From: Scatophagus argus
Lineage: Eukaryota; Chordata; Actinopteri; Scatophagidae
Assembly (NCBI RefSeq): GCF_020382885.2
Contig: NC_058504.1
Span: forward strand, 8,422,519-8,486,518
Length of the DNA: 64,000 nucleotides
Reading direction: 5' to 3'
In this document: positions 13,291 to 27,876 of the stretch, piece by piece
How positions within the stretch are numbered: the stretch's first letter is position 1
How the letters are laid out: every line of letters starts with the position of its first letter
The notes under the pieces: generated by a model
What the model was told of the DNA's origin: nothing
What the model saw: the letters and a program-made list of their open reading frames with translations, nothing else
Database searches by the model: none
Made by a program: the position numbers and the translations under genes

Positions 13291-14829
13291 ATCAAGAAAG
13301 CGAGCATTTCCCATAATGTGCAACGACTGCATCAAGTTAAGTGTTGTTTTAATGTGAATGGGGGCAGGGTGCGGAGTGCTTTGTGGTGTCCATCTGTCAA
13401 ACCTGTGGTTCTGCCACTTCTTTTTCATTCTGTCCAATACAGCAGTCGCATGTCACCCCAAATTTTCACAAAAAGTCCTTGTAAATGTGACTCTTTGAGC
13501 CTCAGTTTAAATTAAATACGTGAACCAGTCACATTAAAAATGACAACTGAATAGTATGAAAGCAATGTACTAGGAAAAGGAGGCACATTTTCAAGACAAA
13601 GTAAATTAAACTGTAACTCTGAGCTCCATAACTAAGACCTTTTCACTCAGACAGAAGTTCAGCAGATCATTTGAGTGCTGGAGTCATTATGGGCATGGCC
13701 AGTTTTCCATATGACAGCCTGCTGCTGAGGCTTCCAGGCACAGACACCAGTGCCACTGGGTGTCTGAGACCAAAGTCTCTGAAAACCATGTGGGAAATCA
13801 ATTTCCCTCTGTGCCTGGGTCAGAATGCCTCTTTGTACCAAGAGAGACTGAATTAAAGCCAACATGATGTTTAAATTAGCATGAGGGAGTGAGAGGGAAG
13901 TGGCAACAGAAACCAACTAAAACTCATTCGCCGAAGATGTCAGTATTATGCTCACATGAACTTCACAGTTGGAAGCCTATTCTTTTGATCCACATTACCT
14001 CATGTAGGGTGGAACCAATACAATTAAAAGGAGAAACTTTCAAATGCAAATGTTGCCACATGTCATTGTGCAAACAATACAGAGCCGGCAATTTTTAGCT
14101 GTCAGTAAGCTACATCTTATTCCTGTGTTTACAAATTAACATCTCAAACTTGTGTCCACCAACATAACCTCTATGACACACAAAATTTTATAAAGATACA
14201 TACATTATCCTAATTGTCATGGTAAAATAGTTCACCAAACTTAGTTAAAAGAATCACATACTACTAAAAGGCAAGTCATTCGCAAAAATATAATCTCAAC
14301 AATAAAAGCTGAAATAGTTTACCGTCAATTAGTTCATAATTCACAATTTATCTTCCGTTTTTGTTGGCCTTTGGGAAGCATTTTGCATCCACTTTGCTTT
14401 TACAAACCCAGTGCGATCATGCAAGGATCACAACCACAATGTAAAAATATTTCATTACAAATCTAAGTACAAATCTAAGTCCTACATTCAAAAAATTGCT
14501 TAAATTCCCATTAAGCAGCAGAGTGTCACTTTTTAGCATCGATGTATTACACATTATATCATTAGCTTATTATTGCTACTGACGTGTCAACACATCAGTA
14601 GCATTTTAATATCATAGATGTCAGCATGGGGGGAAATGAAATGAAAATGAAATGCAATTTAAAGTACAACATTCTCCATAAATTGTGGTGGAATAGAGGC
14701 ATAAAGTGGCATAAACTGGAAATAGCGAAGTAAGTTAAGATTATGCAGTGCATAAGTATAGTAATTGAATTTGTGTATACAGCAGGACACACTGTGTTAT
14801 GGTTTGATTCTGCAGTAAGTGGACCTGCA

Positions 14830-15294
14830 ACTCTAATTCCAGAGAAGTTGAGACATTTTGTAAAACACAATGTGATAATTTGCTAATGCTTTATGACATA
14901 CATTCAACGGAAAGCATTACAAAAACAGCATACTTTATGTCATCAGCTAAAATGATTTGTTAAATATGTGCTCAATACAAATTTTATGCCAGCAACTTAA
15001 GTGGAGACAGGGTGGACAAAAGATTTATAGCTCAAAAAAAAAAAAAACTTGGTGGATAACAGGTCATAGCATCATGGAATTGAAAGTCATGCTCAGTCAT
15101 TCATGAGCAAGGATGAGGCTTGTGAAACATGTGACTGTACAAATGATATGACTACATGAGCTCAAGAACACTTCGTAAAATCACTCTCAGTAAAAAATGT
15201 CTTTTTGCAGTAAAGAAAAGTCTAATTGCAAATTATTTCATTCTCTTTTGAATTTAAATATTACACAGTGTCTCAGTTCTTTTGGAATTGGGGT
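14830..15294 (+). mobile_element. Decayed Tc1-type transposon remnant
   Basis: The ends form an imperfect terminal inverted repeat: CTAATTCCAGAGAAGTTGAG at the left and, reversed, CCAATTCCAAAAGAACTGAG at the right. Internal fragments (TGGTGGATAACAGGTCA near 15048; a segment near 15160-15200 that would translate to an AQEHFxKSLSV-like string) match a Tc1-like family I know from fish. The copy has large internal deletions and many stops, so it cannot encode a transposase. Confidence 0.6.
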
Positions 15295-15421
15295 CGTATT
15301 TGCAGCCATGTTGTGAGGAGAATCTTGCTTTTACTGACTAAGAAGCTGTGCCCTGACCGGCATGGTACGTTGCATAACCAGAAACGTTATCAAAAGGTGT
15401 GACCTGATATTCCACATATCA

Positions 15422-15434
<13 letters not shown>

Positions 15435-15467
<33 letters not shown>
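15435..15467. repeat. (CT)n-(CA)n compound microsatellite
   Basis: CT run of about 12 units passing directly into a short CA run. Confidence 0.9.
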
Positions 15468-15468
<1 letters not shown>

Positions 15469-16701
15469 AACACTCTTTTCTTTCACTGTGTTTCTGAGAA
15501 TATGACGGTCTTGTCTTTCACCCATTCCTGCTAGGTGAGTTCTGTGACCCCAAACTGGGAGACAACTAGAGAGTGGAAGCTTAGCTCTTAAACAGTTTCT
15601 GATGGGTTTAAAGGTGAACATTTGCAAATGACTCTTTAGGAAAAGATGTGACATGTGAGACTTCGTTATGTGGCATTAAAGCAAAACTAAATAACTCTGA
15701 AAGAACAAAGCCCACCCTTGAATGTTTTGGAACATAAAGGGTTTTATGATTGCCAAAAAGACCAGCATAACATCACATCCTTTCCAGATTTCACAAAATA
15801 AGTCCAGGGAGAAAAAAAACATCATCACTGAATCCCTGATAAAAATCAAGATACATGTTTCAGGGCTGAAAAGAACTTTGTCTGGACAGGGAAAGACTCT
15901 GGGCTGTGTGTTCAGATGTGATGCTCACAGCTCTTCTATATGTATTTCAGAACAACAGGCTGCCAGTCCCAGCATGCACCGAGTGTGAGACAGTTGCAAC
16001 ATGGGGAGACAGTTGCTCAATAGATTTAACTTTGTTCATCAAGGGAGGATTTCCTGAGTGTACCTGCAAGAAGTTAACGCACATACACAAACTGCTCTGG
16101 CCTGCTGAGCTTTGTCTGGGGTACCGTCACATAAGCCATGTGCCTTGCTCAGTGGCACCTTGACAGTGGCTGTTAGGGCAAAGCAGAGTGTTACACATTA
16201 ACTCTCCCCACCCAGTTTTTCCCCAGCTGGCCGCAAGAGTTCAAACTTCCCGTCACAAGCCTTCCTATTCAACCTTTAGGCTCCCATCCACTCCAGAAAG
16301 AGAGAGAGTTATGGAAATTAAAATGGCAAAGAAGAAAAGAAGAAATTGACATGGAAACATGAGGCAAATCCCTGAGTAATATAAAACAGCCAAACAAGCC
16401 ATCAAATCCAGACAAGGGCTCAGAGTGTACTTTCTCATATTAACATTTTCCATGCAGATTTATTAAAAGATAATGATAGTGGGTACATAGGACATGTGTA
16501 TCTACTAGTTTTCACTCTCACTTTTCTACTACAGTCCACTGATTTCCTTCAAAATGTCCTTCAATAAATGAGACAGTGATTCAGAGGTAGTGACAGAAGT
16601 GATGGTCAGCTGACATCGAACCAATGAATTGACTTGTTTGATAATTCAAAATATTTTATTACAATATTTCTCCTTTTGGTTTAACTATTTTATCAGCTTT
16701 C

Positions 16702-16706
<5 letters not shown>

Positions 16707-16736
<30 letters not shown>
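16707..16736. repeat. (TG)n microsatellite
   Basis: Uninterrupted TG run of about 15 units. Confidence 0.9.
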
Positions 16737-16737
<1 letters not shown>

Positions 16738-17147
16738 ACAAGGTGCCTTTTAATCAGTAATATTTAGCCAATACAGATGCAGATGACATGTATATAAGGA
16801 AAATAATTGTGATCCTTTCGTGTGAAAAACAGTTTGTACCTGATCATACAAGTTTTTTTTTGTCTTTGTTCTATTTAACCCATGTAACATGAAACTGAAT
16901 AAATCCTCCATTTTTACATATCTTGGCAAGCTGGGACTGTGGTAATAAACCCCACCCCCAACTCCTCCTCCTCATGCCCTCATCATGTTCTTCTCTTACA
17001 GTGCCTCTGTCATTTCGCCCAAGCTTAATGATCTAATTACAGGCTAAGACTTGTTGACTTTGTCTTGAAAGAAGAGCCACCCTGACACTACTGTCCAGAC
17101 CCCTTCTTTTTCCTTATCAACCTCAATGTTCTCTGAATGAGACAAAA

Positions 17148-17184
17148 ACACACACAGACACACACACACACACACACACACACA
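17148..17184. repeat. (CA)n microsatellite
   Basis: CA run with one GA interruption near its left end. Confidence 0.9.
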
Positions 17185-20100
17185 AATCTTCACTAAACAC
17201 CACCTACAGAGTTCATCCTCTGAGCCACGAGGGCCTCATTTACAATACAAATCAGGGTGGGCACGGAATATGATGAGAAAGTTCAAATGCAAACTCGTGC
17301 CTGCTTGACACAACAGAGCTATTCACTAAATGGGTCATGTGCTGACGCTACAGCAAGTGTTAAATATAAATACAGGCCACTTCCAGTGCAAGGCCAATTG
17401 ATCTAAACCTAATAACAATTCAGTAACTGAGCCTATTGAGATATTTATTTGGTATCTCTGCAGTGATCTGTTCCCAGATGCCTGTCTTGGGCCCCAACTG
17501 CAAGTTACGTCAGACATTACATCAACAAAATCAATCCTGAATGCCAAACCGATGAAACAATCTGAAGCTTAAGTATTTTGCATACAACTAAATAAAAAGT
17601 CTGACCAAAACTGGATGAAAATGTTGGATCTGCGCAGGTGGAGGACAACTACAGCACCTTGTATACTGCAGCAGCATTTTAAGACAGCTTCAGTAAAAGG
17701 TGGATGGGTAATCTGGATGTTTATTCAGTGATGCAGTCTGTGCACGATGTTTTGTGCAGCACACAAGAGTGCAGAGTTTTTTGCTGCTGAAACAGGAAGT
17801 GAGTTTTTATCTCTGCTGCACTGGGCAAATTTAGCAACAGATTCTCAACGTTAAGCAGAATAATTTAAGTGGTTGATGGAAAAGAAGACTTAAGGGAAGG
17901 TCAACTAGTATGTCCAAAAAAGAGGAAGCAGAATACCGTGGGTTCAAATATTCCTTTGAATTCAAATCAAGACCTTGTGGGCCTGTACATTACAAGTGAC
18001 CAATATTCTGTTCTGATGAAGAGAAGATTTTGATGCATGAAGCAGTGCATGACTTACTCCATGCACACATCTGTAGAGAGCAACAACAGCAAAAAATCGG
18101 ACAGTTTTTGTCAGCTAATGGAGCACTTAACATTTAAAATAACAACTGTGTTACAGTTGGATCAAAAATCAGCATAATATGCAATTACTGATTACTACAC
18201 CATGAAAAATACATGTGGGTTTGGTCCAGGGGCTTGCAAAACACTGTTCCCGCCCTTGCTTCAGCACACCATATAAGGCAATAATTCATAAAAGAAAAGC
18301 AACTATCAGACATATCAGCAAGATCATAAGTTCTGAAAATGACAAAACCAGAAACTCAAACCTATAACCTGATCTCACACAAAGTTGTCAACGAAGCTGG
18401 AGGAAAAAGCTTTGATATGTGCAACCCAACAAAAAAACTCAATACACAAAACTGTGCGTAATGATTGTACTGCAAAAACCGTATTGTTGTTTTGAATTTA
18501 GATACAGAAGTAAGCTTAGAAGACATTAGATGGAGAAAAAAAAGCAAGTAGCCTAAACAACAATTCAACGTGTATGACTTGTCCCTTAAGAAAACCCCTT
18601 AAGAAAAGTCAAGTGTGCTAATGAGAGTGCTACAATGAAGCCTGAGGACAAATTACGCCAACCAAACTAGCTGCCTGTACGATTACAAAAAAAATCCTAA
18701 ATGTACAGAAGACGGTAATATTGATTTAAACGTGATTTAAACTCAGAAAGCCCTTTCAAGCCTTTTGTTTCTACTGACAAGAACCTTCAAAATAAGAGTA
18801 GGACAGCGATTCATCACTAACCTCAAAGACACTGGATTCGGGTGACAACGTCCATAATATCAACCGAACTCGATGTCAGTAACCAGTGAAAATCAAGAGA
18901 GAAATGGACAACAAAAGTGGAAATGGGGAGTAATCCAAAGTGCATTCAGAGGGGGGACAAAGCTGTCTGAAGGTGTGGACCCCTGGCCAACCCCACACCT
19001 CTGGTCTCACAGCGACAAAACAAAACTGGAGAGGAGGAGGGGAAAAAAAAGACAACGCAATGGCTGCTGTTTGAAGCAGAAAAAGGAGAAGTGTAGTGGA
19101 GCAACTTGTCCTCTCCCTATGAGTCACACAACACTGTCGCCATTGGTAGGGGAGCCCTGAGGCAGAGTGCTTTCACCTGGCCAATCAGCAACGAGTATCG
19201 GCCCTGAATGCAAATCCTTTCAGGTGAGTTCTTCATGTGGCAGGGATTGGACAGGGCTGTAGCGGGGGAGGGGAGAAAAGAGAGGTCCAACCAGAGGGCC
19301 ACACCTCAAACGGTATGAAAGACGATAGACGGGTTTCTCCTGCAGAGGCGGAGGAGTGCTGGAGGTGTAGGTAAACAGTTGGACAGGTATGCACTTACTT
19401 CAGACTTTGACCACACAATATAGGCCAGACGTGCTGATTAAAATCTGTATGGCAGCCCAGAAGTAAAGTTCACAACTTTTTATGTCCCATTAAACCATTT
19501 ACAATGAACTGTGAGTCTATGAGGCATGTCAGTGAGCCAGTTAATGTGCTGACTTGTTGGGGAGTTGTTATACCAAGCAGAAAGGAGCATAAAACACCTT
19601 CTACCAGTGGGAGGTACAAAAGAAATTAAACTGTAAAGTCGACCGTGCTTAGGTATGAGCAAGTGCGTTACAACAGAGGCCAAAAAAATCTTCCTCTCCC
19701 TCCTCCTCTTTCATGATCACTGGAAAGCTCCTGTTGCGAACAATCATTTGCTTCATCTGTTTAACTCAAACAACTACCCATTAATGTCGAAAACTCTGTA
19801 TTTTAGGTGTTTTTATAATTGGCTTCCCACGGATGAGCTGCAGTCGGCGGCGCAGGTCATTTCTAATGACGCAGTTCCTGTTAAGTTCAGCGTACGTAGA
19901 TATAGTCAAGACTTGATAAGAATCTTTATCAAAAATGACACTCAAGCAAACAGGAAGCAGTGGTCTGTGGTGATGGTAGAACGCTCTGTTTCTTCACACC
20001 CTTCTCTGTGCACATTTAGGCATATTTTCCACTGAAAACCCCATGCTGTTATATTTAACAAAGGCTCAAGGCAAATATTTAAAGCCTGGCTTAAATTGGA

Positions 20101-21147
20101 AGTGCTGGGAAAGAACATAAACATAAACTAACATAAGACTTGGTGATCGATATTTTAAAAATGAACCCATTAAATTCAATTGTAACTGCAGCAGAGTCTG
20201 TTTGTCACGGACCCCCAAATCACCCACTCCGTCTCCATCGAGGGCTCTCATCATCATTAATTCTTCCTGGCCTCTATTCAGTACAGTTCAGCTCAGAGCA
20301 GAAAGCAGTTGTTTGCTTCAGAGCAAATTGATAGCCTCGCTGTGAGGGAAAGTTACACCAAACAAGCTTCATTTATCAACCCTTTCGAAAATCCTGTCCA
20401 CAAGCCCCTGAGGCCTTGCTGGAAACTGTTCACTGCTTGTGATACAAACTCTCAAGGCTAATGCACTACAAACTATGTAAACATACAAAAACGCACATCT
20501 GAATCTCTGTACCAGTACCAAAGAGCATCAGAGGCCAAAAGGAGAACTTGCATACATTTTGAACATTTCTGTCAATGTTAGGGATGTAATGAATGAGATG
20601 TAATTCATGCTAGGAGCAACAGGCAAACATGTGCCACATTGAGTCCACTCTCAACAGAGTACTTTTTTTTTTTCTTGGTATTACGTTTGTCCTTCTTAGG
20701 AGCCTCGAAGATAACCTCGAAGAGACATCTGAGAGCTGTAGTGCCACGCTTTGACTTCAGCATATTCTTTACAAATTTGAAAAGAAAAACGTAATTAAAT
20801 TGAGTTGCATTCCAGCGACCATTAATAAAGGTAATTAGCAGTGTACAAAGATTAGTTCCCTGACAGGAAGTTTCTTAAAAGGAGCAAACAAATGGATGAG
20901 TGGGTAAAACACTTTGTGACTAACCTTCAGTGAATACCAAGGAGCACATTTATTCCTCTATGTGCCGTTCTTCTTGTAGTTCTCGGTTAGAGGAACCACA
21001 GTAATGTGAATTAACTAAATGCCCGTTTAGTTCTCTCTGACGAAGACAGAAGGAGAAGCTCTTCCCGCATATGAACTATGTTTTAGCTTAATTAATCAGG
21101 TCAACACTGTGACTGTGAATCAAAAAAGATTCCTTGAAAGAATTATG

Positions 21148-21176
21148 ATATTTAATAGTTCAAAACTATTAAATAT
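21148..21176. repeat. Perfect AT-rich hairpin, 13-bp arms
   Basis: ATATTTAATAGTT and its exact complement are separated by three bases (CAA). No coding context, and no terminator role is expected in an animal gene. Confidence 0.75.
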
Positions 21177-23644
21177 GTGTATAAGTGAGTTTGCAACCAA
21201 ACCAAAATATCTGTCAATGCTAATTTGTGCTAAATTATTTTAATGTATAGCATGGATGATAAATACATGTTGAACAAATCTGCATCAGCCTCATCTATGA
21301 CGTCTGATACTGAAACATGCAGTAAGTAGTAGGATTAGTGTTCTAACAAATTAGTTGATCAGCAGCTATCAGTAAATGGCTAGTAATTTTAGTCATCTGC
21401 CAAGTAAACATAGTAGTCCTTGGATGAACGAATATCAGGATTTTTTAGCATTTTTCATCAGTTCGAGCTCTGGCAACTTGTGCGGAGCATTTGTCTTTGT
21501 CTCTGAAAAAATTATTTGATTGAGCAAATGTCAGATTAAATAACCGTGGAAAATGTTTGGGGAAAAAAACTGATATGTGTGTCTTGTTTAAGGTCTGAAA
21601 CACATTATGTTAAGTTCATCCAGATATCACAACCTTCCTTCAAATGGCTTTGCAGTCTTTTTTTGGTTGTCAAAAAGTGAAGACATTTACATTAAGGGTA
21701 TTTCGTGACATGTCTCTGGGACACAGTTATATTCAGCTCACAGTGTGAAAACACAACACCAACTGTCTCACAGTGCAGAGCATTGTGGTATTGCTTTATT
21801 GTTACGGTGGTGTATTAAAAATATGCTCTGATGTGTGATCAGTGCAGAGACACCTGACCATCTAGACCCAGTGAAAAGACACACCTTTCCTTTGCAGCAT
21901 AAAAATGGAAATAGAGTCACTGGTTACTATTTTGTGCTGGTTTCGAATGAAAGGAGCCAAACAAGACACGCACAGGCCTCAAAGCCCCCATTTTCTGTCA
22001 TCAGTCAACTGCAATGCCTTGCACCAAAAAGCTACTGTGGTTAATTCCTGTGTAAGTGAATTATCTTTAACCCAATCAATAATCAATGCTTGCATGATGT
22101 TAATCTTCTTGCTTATTCATCAAAATGTTAATCACTTTAAACTGCCAGATTAGCATTATGATACTGTCACAATCTAATATGATATGGTAATCTATATACA
22201 AGAAAACATCTTAACGTAACATGTTCATTTAGCTATTCAGGTCACTACAGACATTTATAGGACAATAAATGTCTGAAGGCTTAATCTGTGGGTCAAAGTT
22301 TAGCCAATGAAGCCCTCAAATAGGAACAGAGAGTTTTATATTTTTCTCCCGTTTGAATTTGATTTAGATGACACACTTTATCTAGGCCAAACAATCCTGT
22401 ACCAGGCAAACCAGTCCACTAAGAACTGCAGTCAGAAAAATCACATCATTCAGTTATTTTAGAGGACTGTAGCCTCATAAAAGTTAACAAACCTTTTTGG
22501 CACAATCCTTGAGAGGGTGAGATATGGAAGAAATGCAGAATTATTTGGGTAGCTTGGAGGTCATCTGATGGCTGCTCTAGCCGCTCAACTACAGGACAGG
22601 AAAGGTTTCGGCTGAGGCCAGCCAACAGGACAGAAGTGCACTCCACGAGAGATGCAGAATGAGGTAAACAAGAGGGCAGCATAATTAACCCCGCTGAGAT
22701 GGCTGTCGGGTCTGGTTTGTAGACAAAGATTGAAGGCACCCAAAGTGTAAATATCAGTTTCTTTGTTTGAAAAGCACGCCAGCTGGTTGGGGTCAGGCTT
22801 TCTTTTTGCATCAGTCTGGCTTGTTCAATAAGCTGGCAGCTCACAGCGCTACAAAAAAAACCCGTTATCATTCAGTGACCGTCCTGAGCCGAGTCAGGAA
22901 GATGATTCACTGTGGTGACTGATTATGACGATACACATACAGACCTAACAAAGTGCAGTATAGATATGTGGTTAAAGACAATGAATTTAGTGTACAACAG
23001 CTCATCCAAATATATGAGCGATGCATCAGCACCTCTGAGCAGAGTTTGATGCACAGACCACAGCACTTTTTAACATTCAATGTGTTATTCAGTTGACTTG
23101 AATAAATGAATGCTGCTTGGGGCACCGCTTATATACTCAGTGGAAAAATGACAACAACTGACATACTTAGGTGTGTCTGTCAGGTGTGCTGTTATTATAT
23201 AATACCTATCATACTGCTCTGCGTGTTTAGCATAGCAGTGGTTCTCAAGGACCCTCCTTTAGCAAAAGGGGAATAACTGATCTTCACTATAATTCCATCC
23301 ATAAGAAACACAGTGACAGTATGTGTGACTATTTTGGTCATGGGTTTCATACACTTGATCAAATGGGAGTCCATGGTCTAATTTGAGTCAGCTTAAGGGT
23401 TCCTGACATGAAAACGTTTGAGAAACACTGCAGTAGCGTAATGCAGCTTGACACTGTATTACTTGAGAATTACAGGCTTCTCCCTGCAAATAAGAGGGTA
23501 GTCATAACTCCACAAAAAGAAAAAAAAATGTCCACTGCTCTTGAAAAATCTCTGCAGTTTGAGTGTTAACAACTTGCCAGTTTTTATGGTCTGATTTTGC
23601 AATAAATCTATCTTTGATCTGAAAGATGCTAAAGCACTCAAGAG

Positions 23645-23735
23645 AGCTGAGGGGAACTGCGCAGTTAGCTGATAATTCTGTGTATTATCATTACGAGTGA
23701 CTTAAAATATTGATTATAGCAGCTTTATGTTAAAC
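23645..23735 (+). repeat. Dispersed repeat, copy B (related to 5875-5985)
   Basis: GAGGGGAACTGCGCAGTTAG followed by GATAATTCTGTG parallels the copy at 5875. The class is not assigned. Confidence 0.4.
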
Positions 23736-26700
23736 ATGTGAGGGGTGGGGTGGGGTGCACATTAAATTGTTTCATGTACCAAATGTGCCTTAGCCAGTAG
23801 TTTGAGACCCCTTGTAAACACTGGGTGTTAGGTGGTGTTCCCACAGTATTCAACTTATCTTCTGAGGGGGCTGGTCAATAAACCAAACAGGTGGTATAAA
23901 TCTTTTATCTTATAAAAGAAACTTACTTTAGCTGTTGAACAGATGGGCAGGAGCTAACTATGTTAGGATTGGGTCTACTGCTGCTGAATTCACACACAAA
24001 CTGCAACTCATTAATTATCAAAAACAGAGAGCAGGCCAACAACCCAGATCATCCACATCACACCTTTATGGGGCTGTAACTGCTACCTGCAGGCATGTCA
24101 AATTACTACATAATGGTGTTGTTTCTCACACAGACGTCTTATCCCAAACAATCAACGAGGTCTTGACCATCTGTGTCACACCAGCTAATAGCATACATGC
24201 TCCAACGTGCGCCCACAAACAGCAGTTGCCACAAGCGGCTAAGAGCATACTGCTCTGTCACTCGTGGCCTCGGTTATAGTACCCATTGGCTGCATGCAGT
24301 TAAATTATTCAACAAGCCTGTGGACAGTTTGTCTCTCTGAAACCACCCCAAAAGAAAAAACAAAGACAGACAAGTGCAGATGTGACGAGCTGCCAGAGCT
24401 CCCTACAAATTCCGTCATCACTTGCATCAGTCACATTTGCTGATAGAGTTCGGTAATCGTTGAACGAGGAAGGATGATCTGGCTTCTTGGGGCGAAGCTC
24501 GCTGTTTAAATCCACGCACCACTGGCTGAGCTGATTCATGATGGTCTCTGTGAACCACTCACTACTACCTCATTAGCTGTAAGAGACATGAAAAATGACA
24601 GAGTGAAATATCATTATGACCCAAAGTTGCAGGCAAAGCTCATTTCTATTTTTGCAAGGAACTACTTTACGCGGTCAAACCACAGCAACATTACAAGGCA
24701 ACCCATCAGTCCTTAATGTAATTACACATACATCAATAATACAGCCTACTACACGGTGTGCTTACATGAAACTCTGTGGCACCATAAAATTACCTAAGTA
24801 ATGTGGTTAACTAATCTCATGATGTCAACATGCAGCTAGAGTTAACAATATATCCTCTGATTCATCCTATAGTAGTTCTCCCCGGAGACAAAAGCAGGGA
24901 TGGGTGGTATTCTGGTTTCGTCAGCATCTCCAGCATCACATTCAGCCATGGCACACATTTTGCAATACCTTCATTACTGTGGTAAGTGTTTTAGCTTAAA
25001 AACGATAACATGCAGGTAGAAGGCTACGCCTATACTCACAGATGTTGAGTTACATCCAGTTTTCCACCACTGACTCCAGTAACACGAAGATGTGGAAAGT
25101 ACGAGCAGCTCGCAGCTGAGCTTTAGAGAGTGCATGACAGTATAAATACTCTCCTGTAACTCTCGGCAAGAAAGCAAACAGACATGTTTTCCAAATTTCT
25201 GAACTGGTCCCGTTATGTTTTTACTCAAATGTTACTTTTAGTATCCTCACTTGATTATCATTACACAGCCTTGCGTCAATTTGCACTTTCATGATTAGTG
25301 CATAAAAACCTCTCTGCGCCACTGAAGGCGGCATTACAATGATGAATCAGGATAGCAGTTTTTTGTTTGCATAAATTTTTATACCTTTTTTGTACACCTT
25401 CAGTTTGTTGTCCACCTTCTGAATATTTCACAAAACTAACGTTTATGACTACAACTATGAACACAAAGTTCGCTTGTTCTCTTCTACACGCTAAAAATAG
25501 CTTGACTGCAATCCTGTATTACATCATGACGATGAACAGATTCAAGGAGAAACTAACGTACGATGACTCGTCCAAGTCACACGCTTGTGAGAGAGGCAGC
25601 AAGAGAGCACAATGAGGTTACAGGTGGAATTTCCCTCAGCTCTAATTTCTCTCTGACGTCATGTCCAGTGGGGGCAGCTCACTGCTACTGCTGCCGCCTA
25701 GCAATCACGCATGTGTCACAAGGTGATATTCAGGTATCAAAAGCCTGTGGTGGTTAAACAGCAGTGTACAATTAAGGAACTTTACATACAGCAGTTCCCT
25801 TCAACAGAAAACAGGCCAGTGTGGGGTATTTTTCTCTTGGTAAAAAAAGGGAACTCAAACAGTTTTATTTCTCTTTTCATGAGCAGGTTCCTGCATTTCT
25901 GCAAGTCATTTGAGGTTTCAGCCGTGTCATATGATTGTTTGTTTAGTCAAAGCATATGAACATTGCCATCTTGTGGTTATTTCTTAAGCACCAAATTAAT
26001 TTACACCTGAGAAAGGGTTATTAACATAAACGTGGTGTTCGAAGGTCACCACACTCTTTTAAAGCCAACAGGAGTTAGTATGTAAGTGAACATTATTTGT
26101 AGGTATGTGTGTAAACACCCTAGGTAAAACAGGATCATGGTAGGACACAGATATCTCCTCCTCTTGGACACAAATATCTTAACAGGGAGGTAAACTTATT
26201 TTCACAGATTACCACATATACCAACTTGGAAAAGGAAGAAGCTGCTGGATTTCCATCTCTTGCAAGGCCACTCTGAAAGCTTTTGTGAAACTGGAGTGCT
26301 GCTTTCCAAAGAGGATAAAAGCTCAGATCTTCTTTTTGTGTAGCCAAATCAATATCCAGCGGCCCATTAAGGCTGACAGACACATCTTGGGCAAGAAGAA
26401 GTGTCTGATGTCTGAGGAGCTGCTGCTCACTAAAGGGAGATCAACACAGGATAGCACGCCATTTTTGTCACTGGTCATCTTTGCACTTCTCAGCTGGTCA
26501 GACTGCTGACACTGACATCACTCTCACAGAATAAGAAAGCTACCGGGAACTGCTTTAGCTTCAACCACACAGTCTTCTATCTGCAGTGTGCACAAACACA
26601 CCCAACTGACCATATCACTCACAACCCACGCAGCATTAAAGGTATAGAAGCAGAGAGGAAAGAGGCAAAAGAGAGGCTGAATGTGTGGGAAGAAGCATGG

Positions 26701-27093
26701 CAGGATGTTTCTAAAACAAGGGCACATGCTTGAAACAAACAAGATGACTCCACGCTGGAGTATATTTGGAAAGTCTTGTTCGGGATAATTGCTTTCAGCA
26801 AATTGAAGTTTCCAATTATCCTCAAGCCTGTGTTCCCAGTGTAGGGGAGGGGGAGACATGGTGGGTGAAGGGGGGGTGGTCCAGCTGGTCCCGTCTCTAG
26901 TGTGACCGACGAGCTAAAGGCTCATAATTCTCCCCTTGCCTCTGCGTCACAGCCGCCTCCTCTGAAGAGAGCAGCCGCAGTCGACCAGTGAGATTGTGTT
27001 TGCCTGGCCCATGATACAAGCATCTTAGCCCAAAAAATGTAAACATCTGGCAAACATTTAGACTTGCCACAGAATAGAGTTGATCAACTATTC

Positions 27094-27115
27094 AAAAAAA
27101 AAAAAAAAAAAAAAA
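27094..27115. repeat. Poly-A run of 22
   Basis: Uninterrupted run of about 22 A followed by GCTTTT. Its length could mark a retroposed 3' end, but no upstream retrogene or SINE body is recognised. Confidence 0.8.
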
Positions 27116-27815
27116 GCTTTTCAGGCATTGCAGTCATATTTGTAGAAACTGAGTAATGTAAAATGACTGACGCTGTGGAGTCAGCTTACGTAGTGCTCCA
27201 TAGTTTTCATCCTTTTGTTTTATGCCAAACAGGCCTGCAACATGCTGTGTAAAATTTCAGTAAATAGTCAAAAAAATGCCCATTGCATTTTCCCACAGCC
27301 CAAGTTAACATATCTAAAATGCTTAGCAACAGTCAACAGTCAAAAACAAAAGATAAGATTTTTTTTCTTTAAATAACAAATCTCTACATTTTAGAAACTC
27401 CTATGGTATTTAGTGACATTCTTGCCTGAAGAATTACTAAATTTTTACTCAGTTATCCAAACTGTTGGCATTAGCTGTCTGTCGAACAACCAGTAGCTTA
27501 TTTGACTGATTGTTTCACCTGTGATATCAATTAACTAATTAACTATAGTCTGCGGAGGAAGATGTATTCATATTAAACTTTTCATGACAAACTCCACAGA
27601 CCCTCGGAGTCAGTGGTGGTTGCAATGATGGACAAAATATTGCAAATTCCCAGTCATGGGGCTAATAAAGGATTATCTTATCTTATGTTAAAATAAGTGT
27701 TTTAACTATTAGTATGAGTAAAACACAACAGATTGCTACAAACACAAATGGACTGATGTAGTTGTGGCATTGCCAGGGGGCATCTCTGAAGCACAAAACT
27801 GTCAAGATTTTCACT

Positions 27816-27820
<5 letters not shown>

Positions 27821-27859
<39 letters not shown>

Positions 27860-27876
27860 ACCACCACCACCACCAC
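27821..27876. repeat. (AC)n-(CCA)n compound microsatellite
   Basis: About 19 AC units followed by about six CCA units. It creates a spurious valine/cysteine-rich reading frame on the minus strand. Confidence 0.9.

Noticed and set aside
19200-19400. Alternative elf4 first exon near 19.4 kb
   Set aside because: A GTAAGT donor is present on the minus strand, but no supporting promoter motifs or exon evidence are seen; kept only as an alternative in the intron entry.
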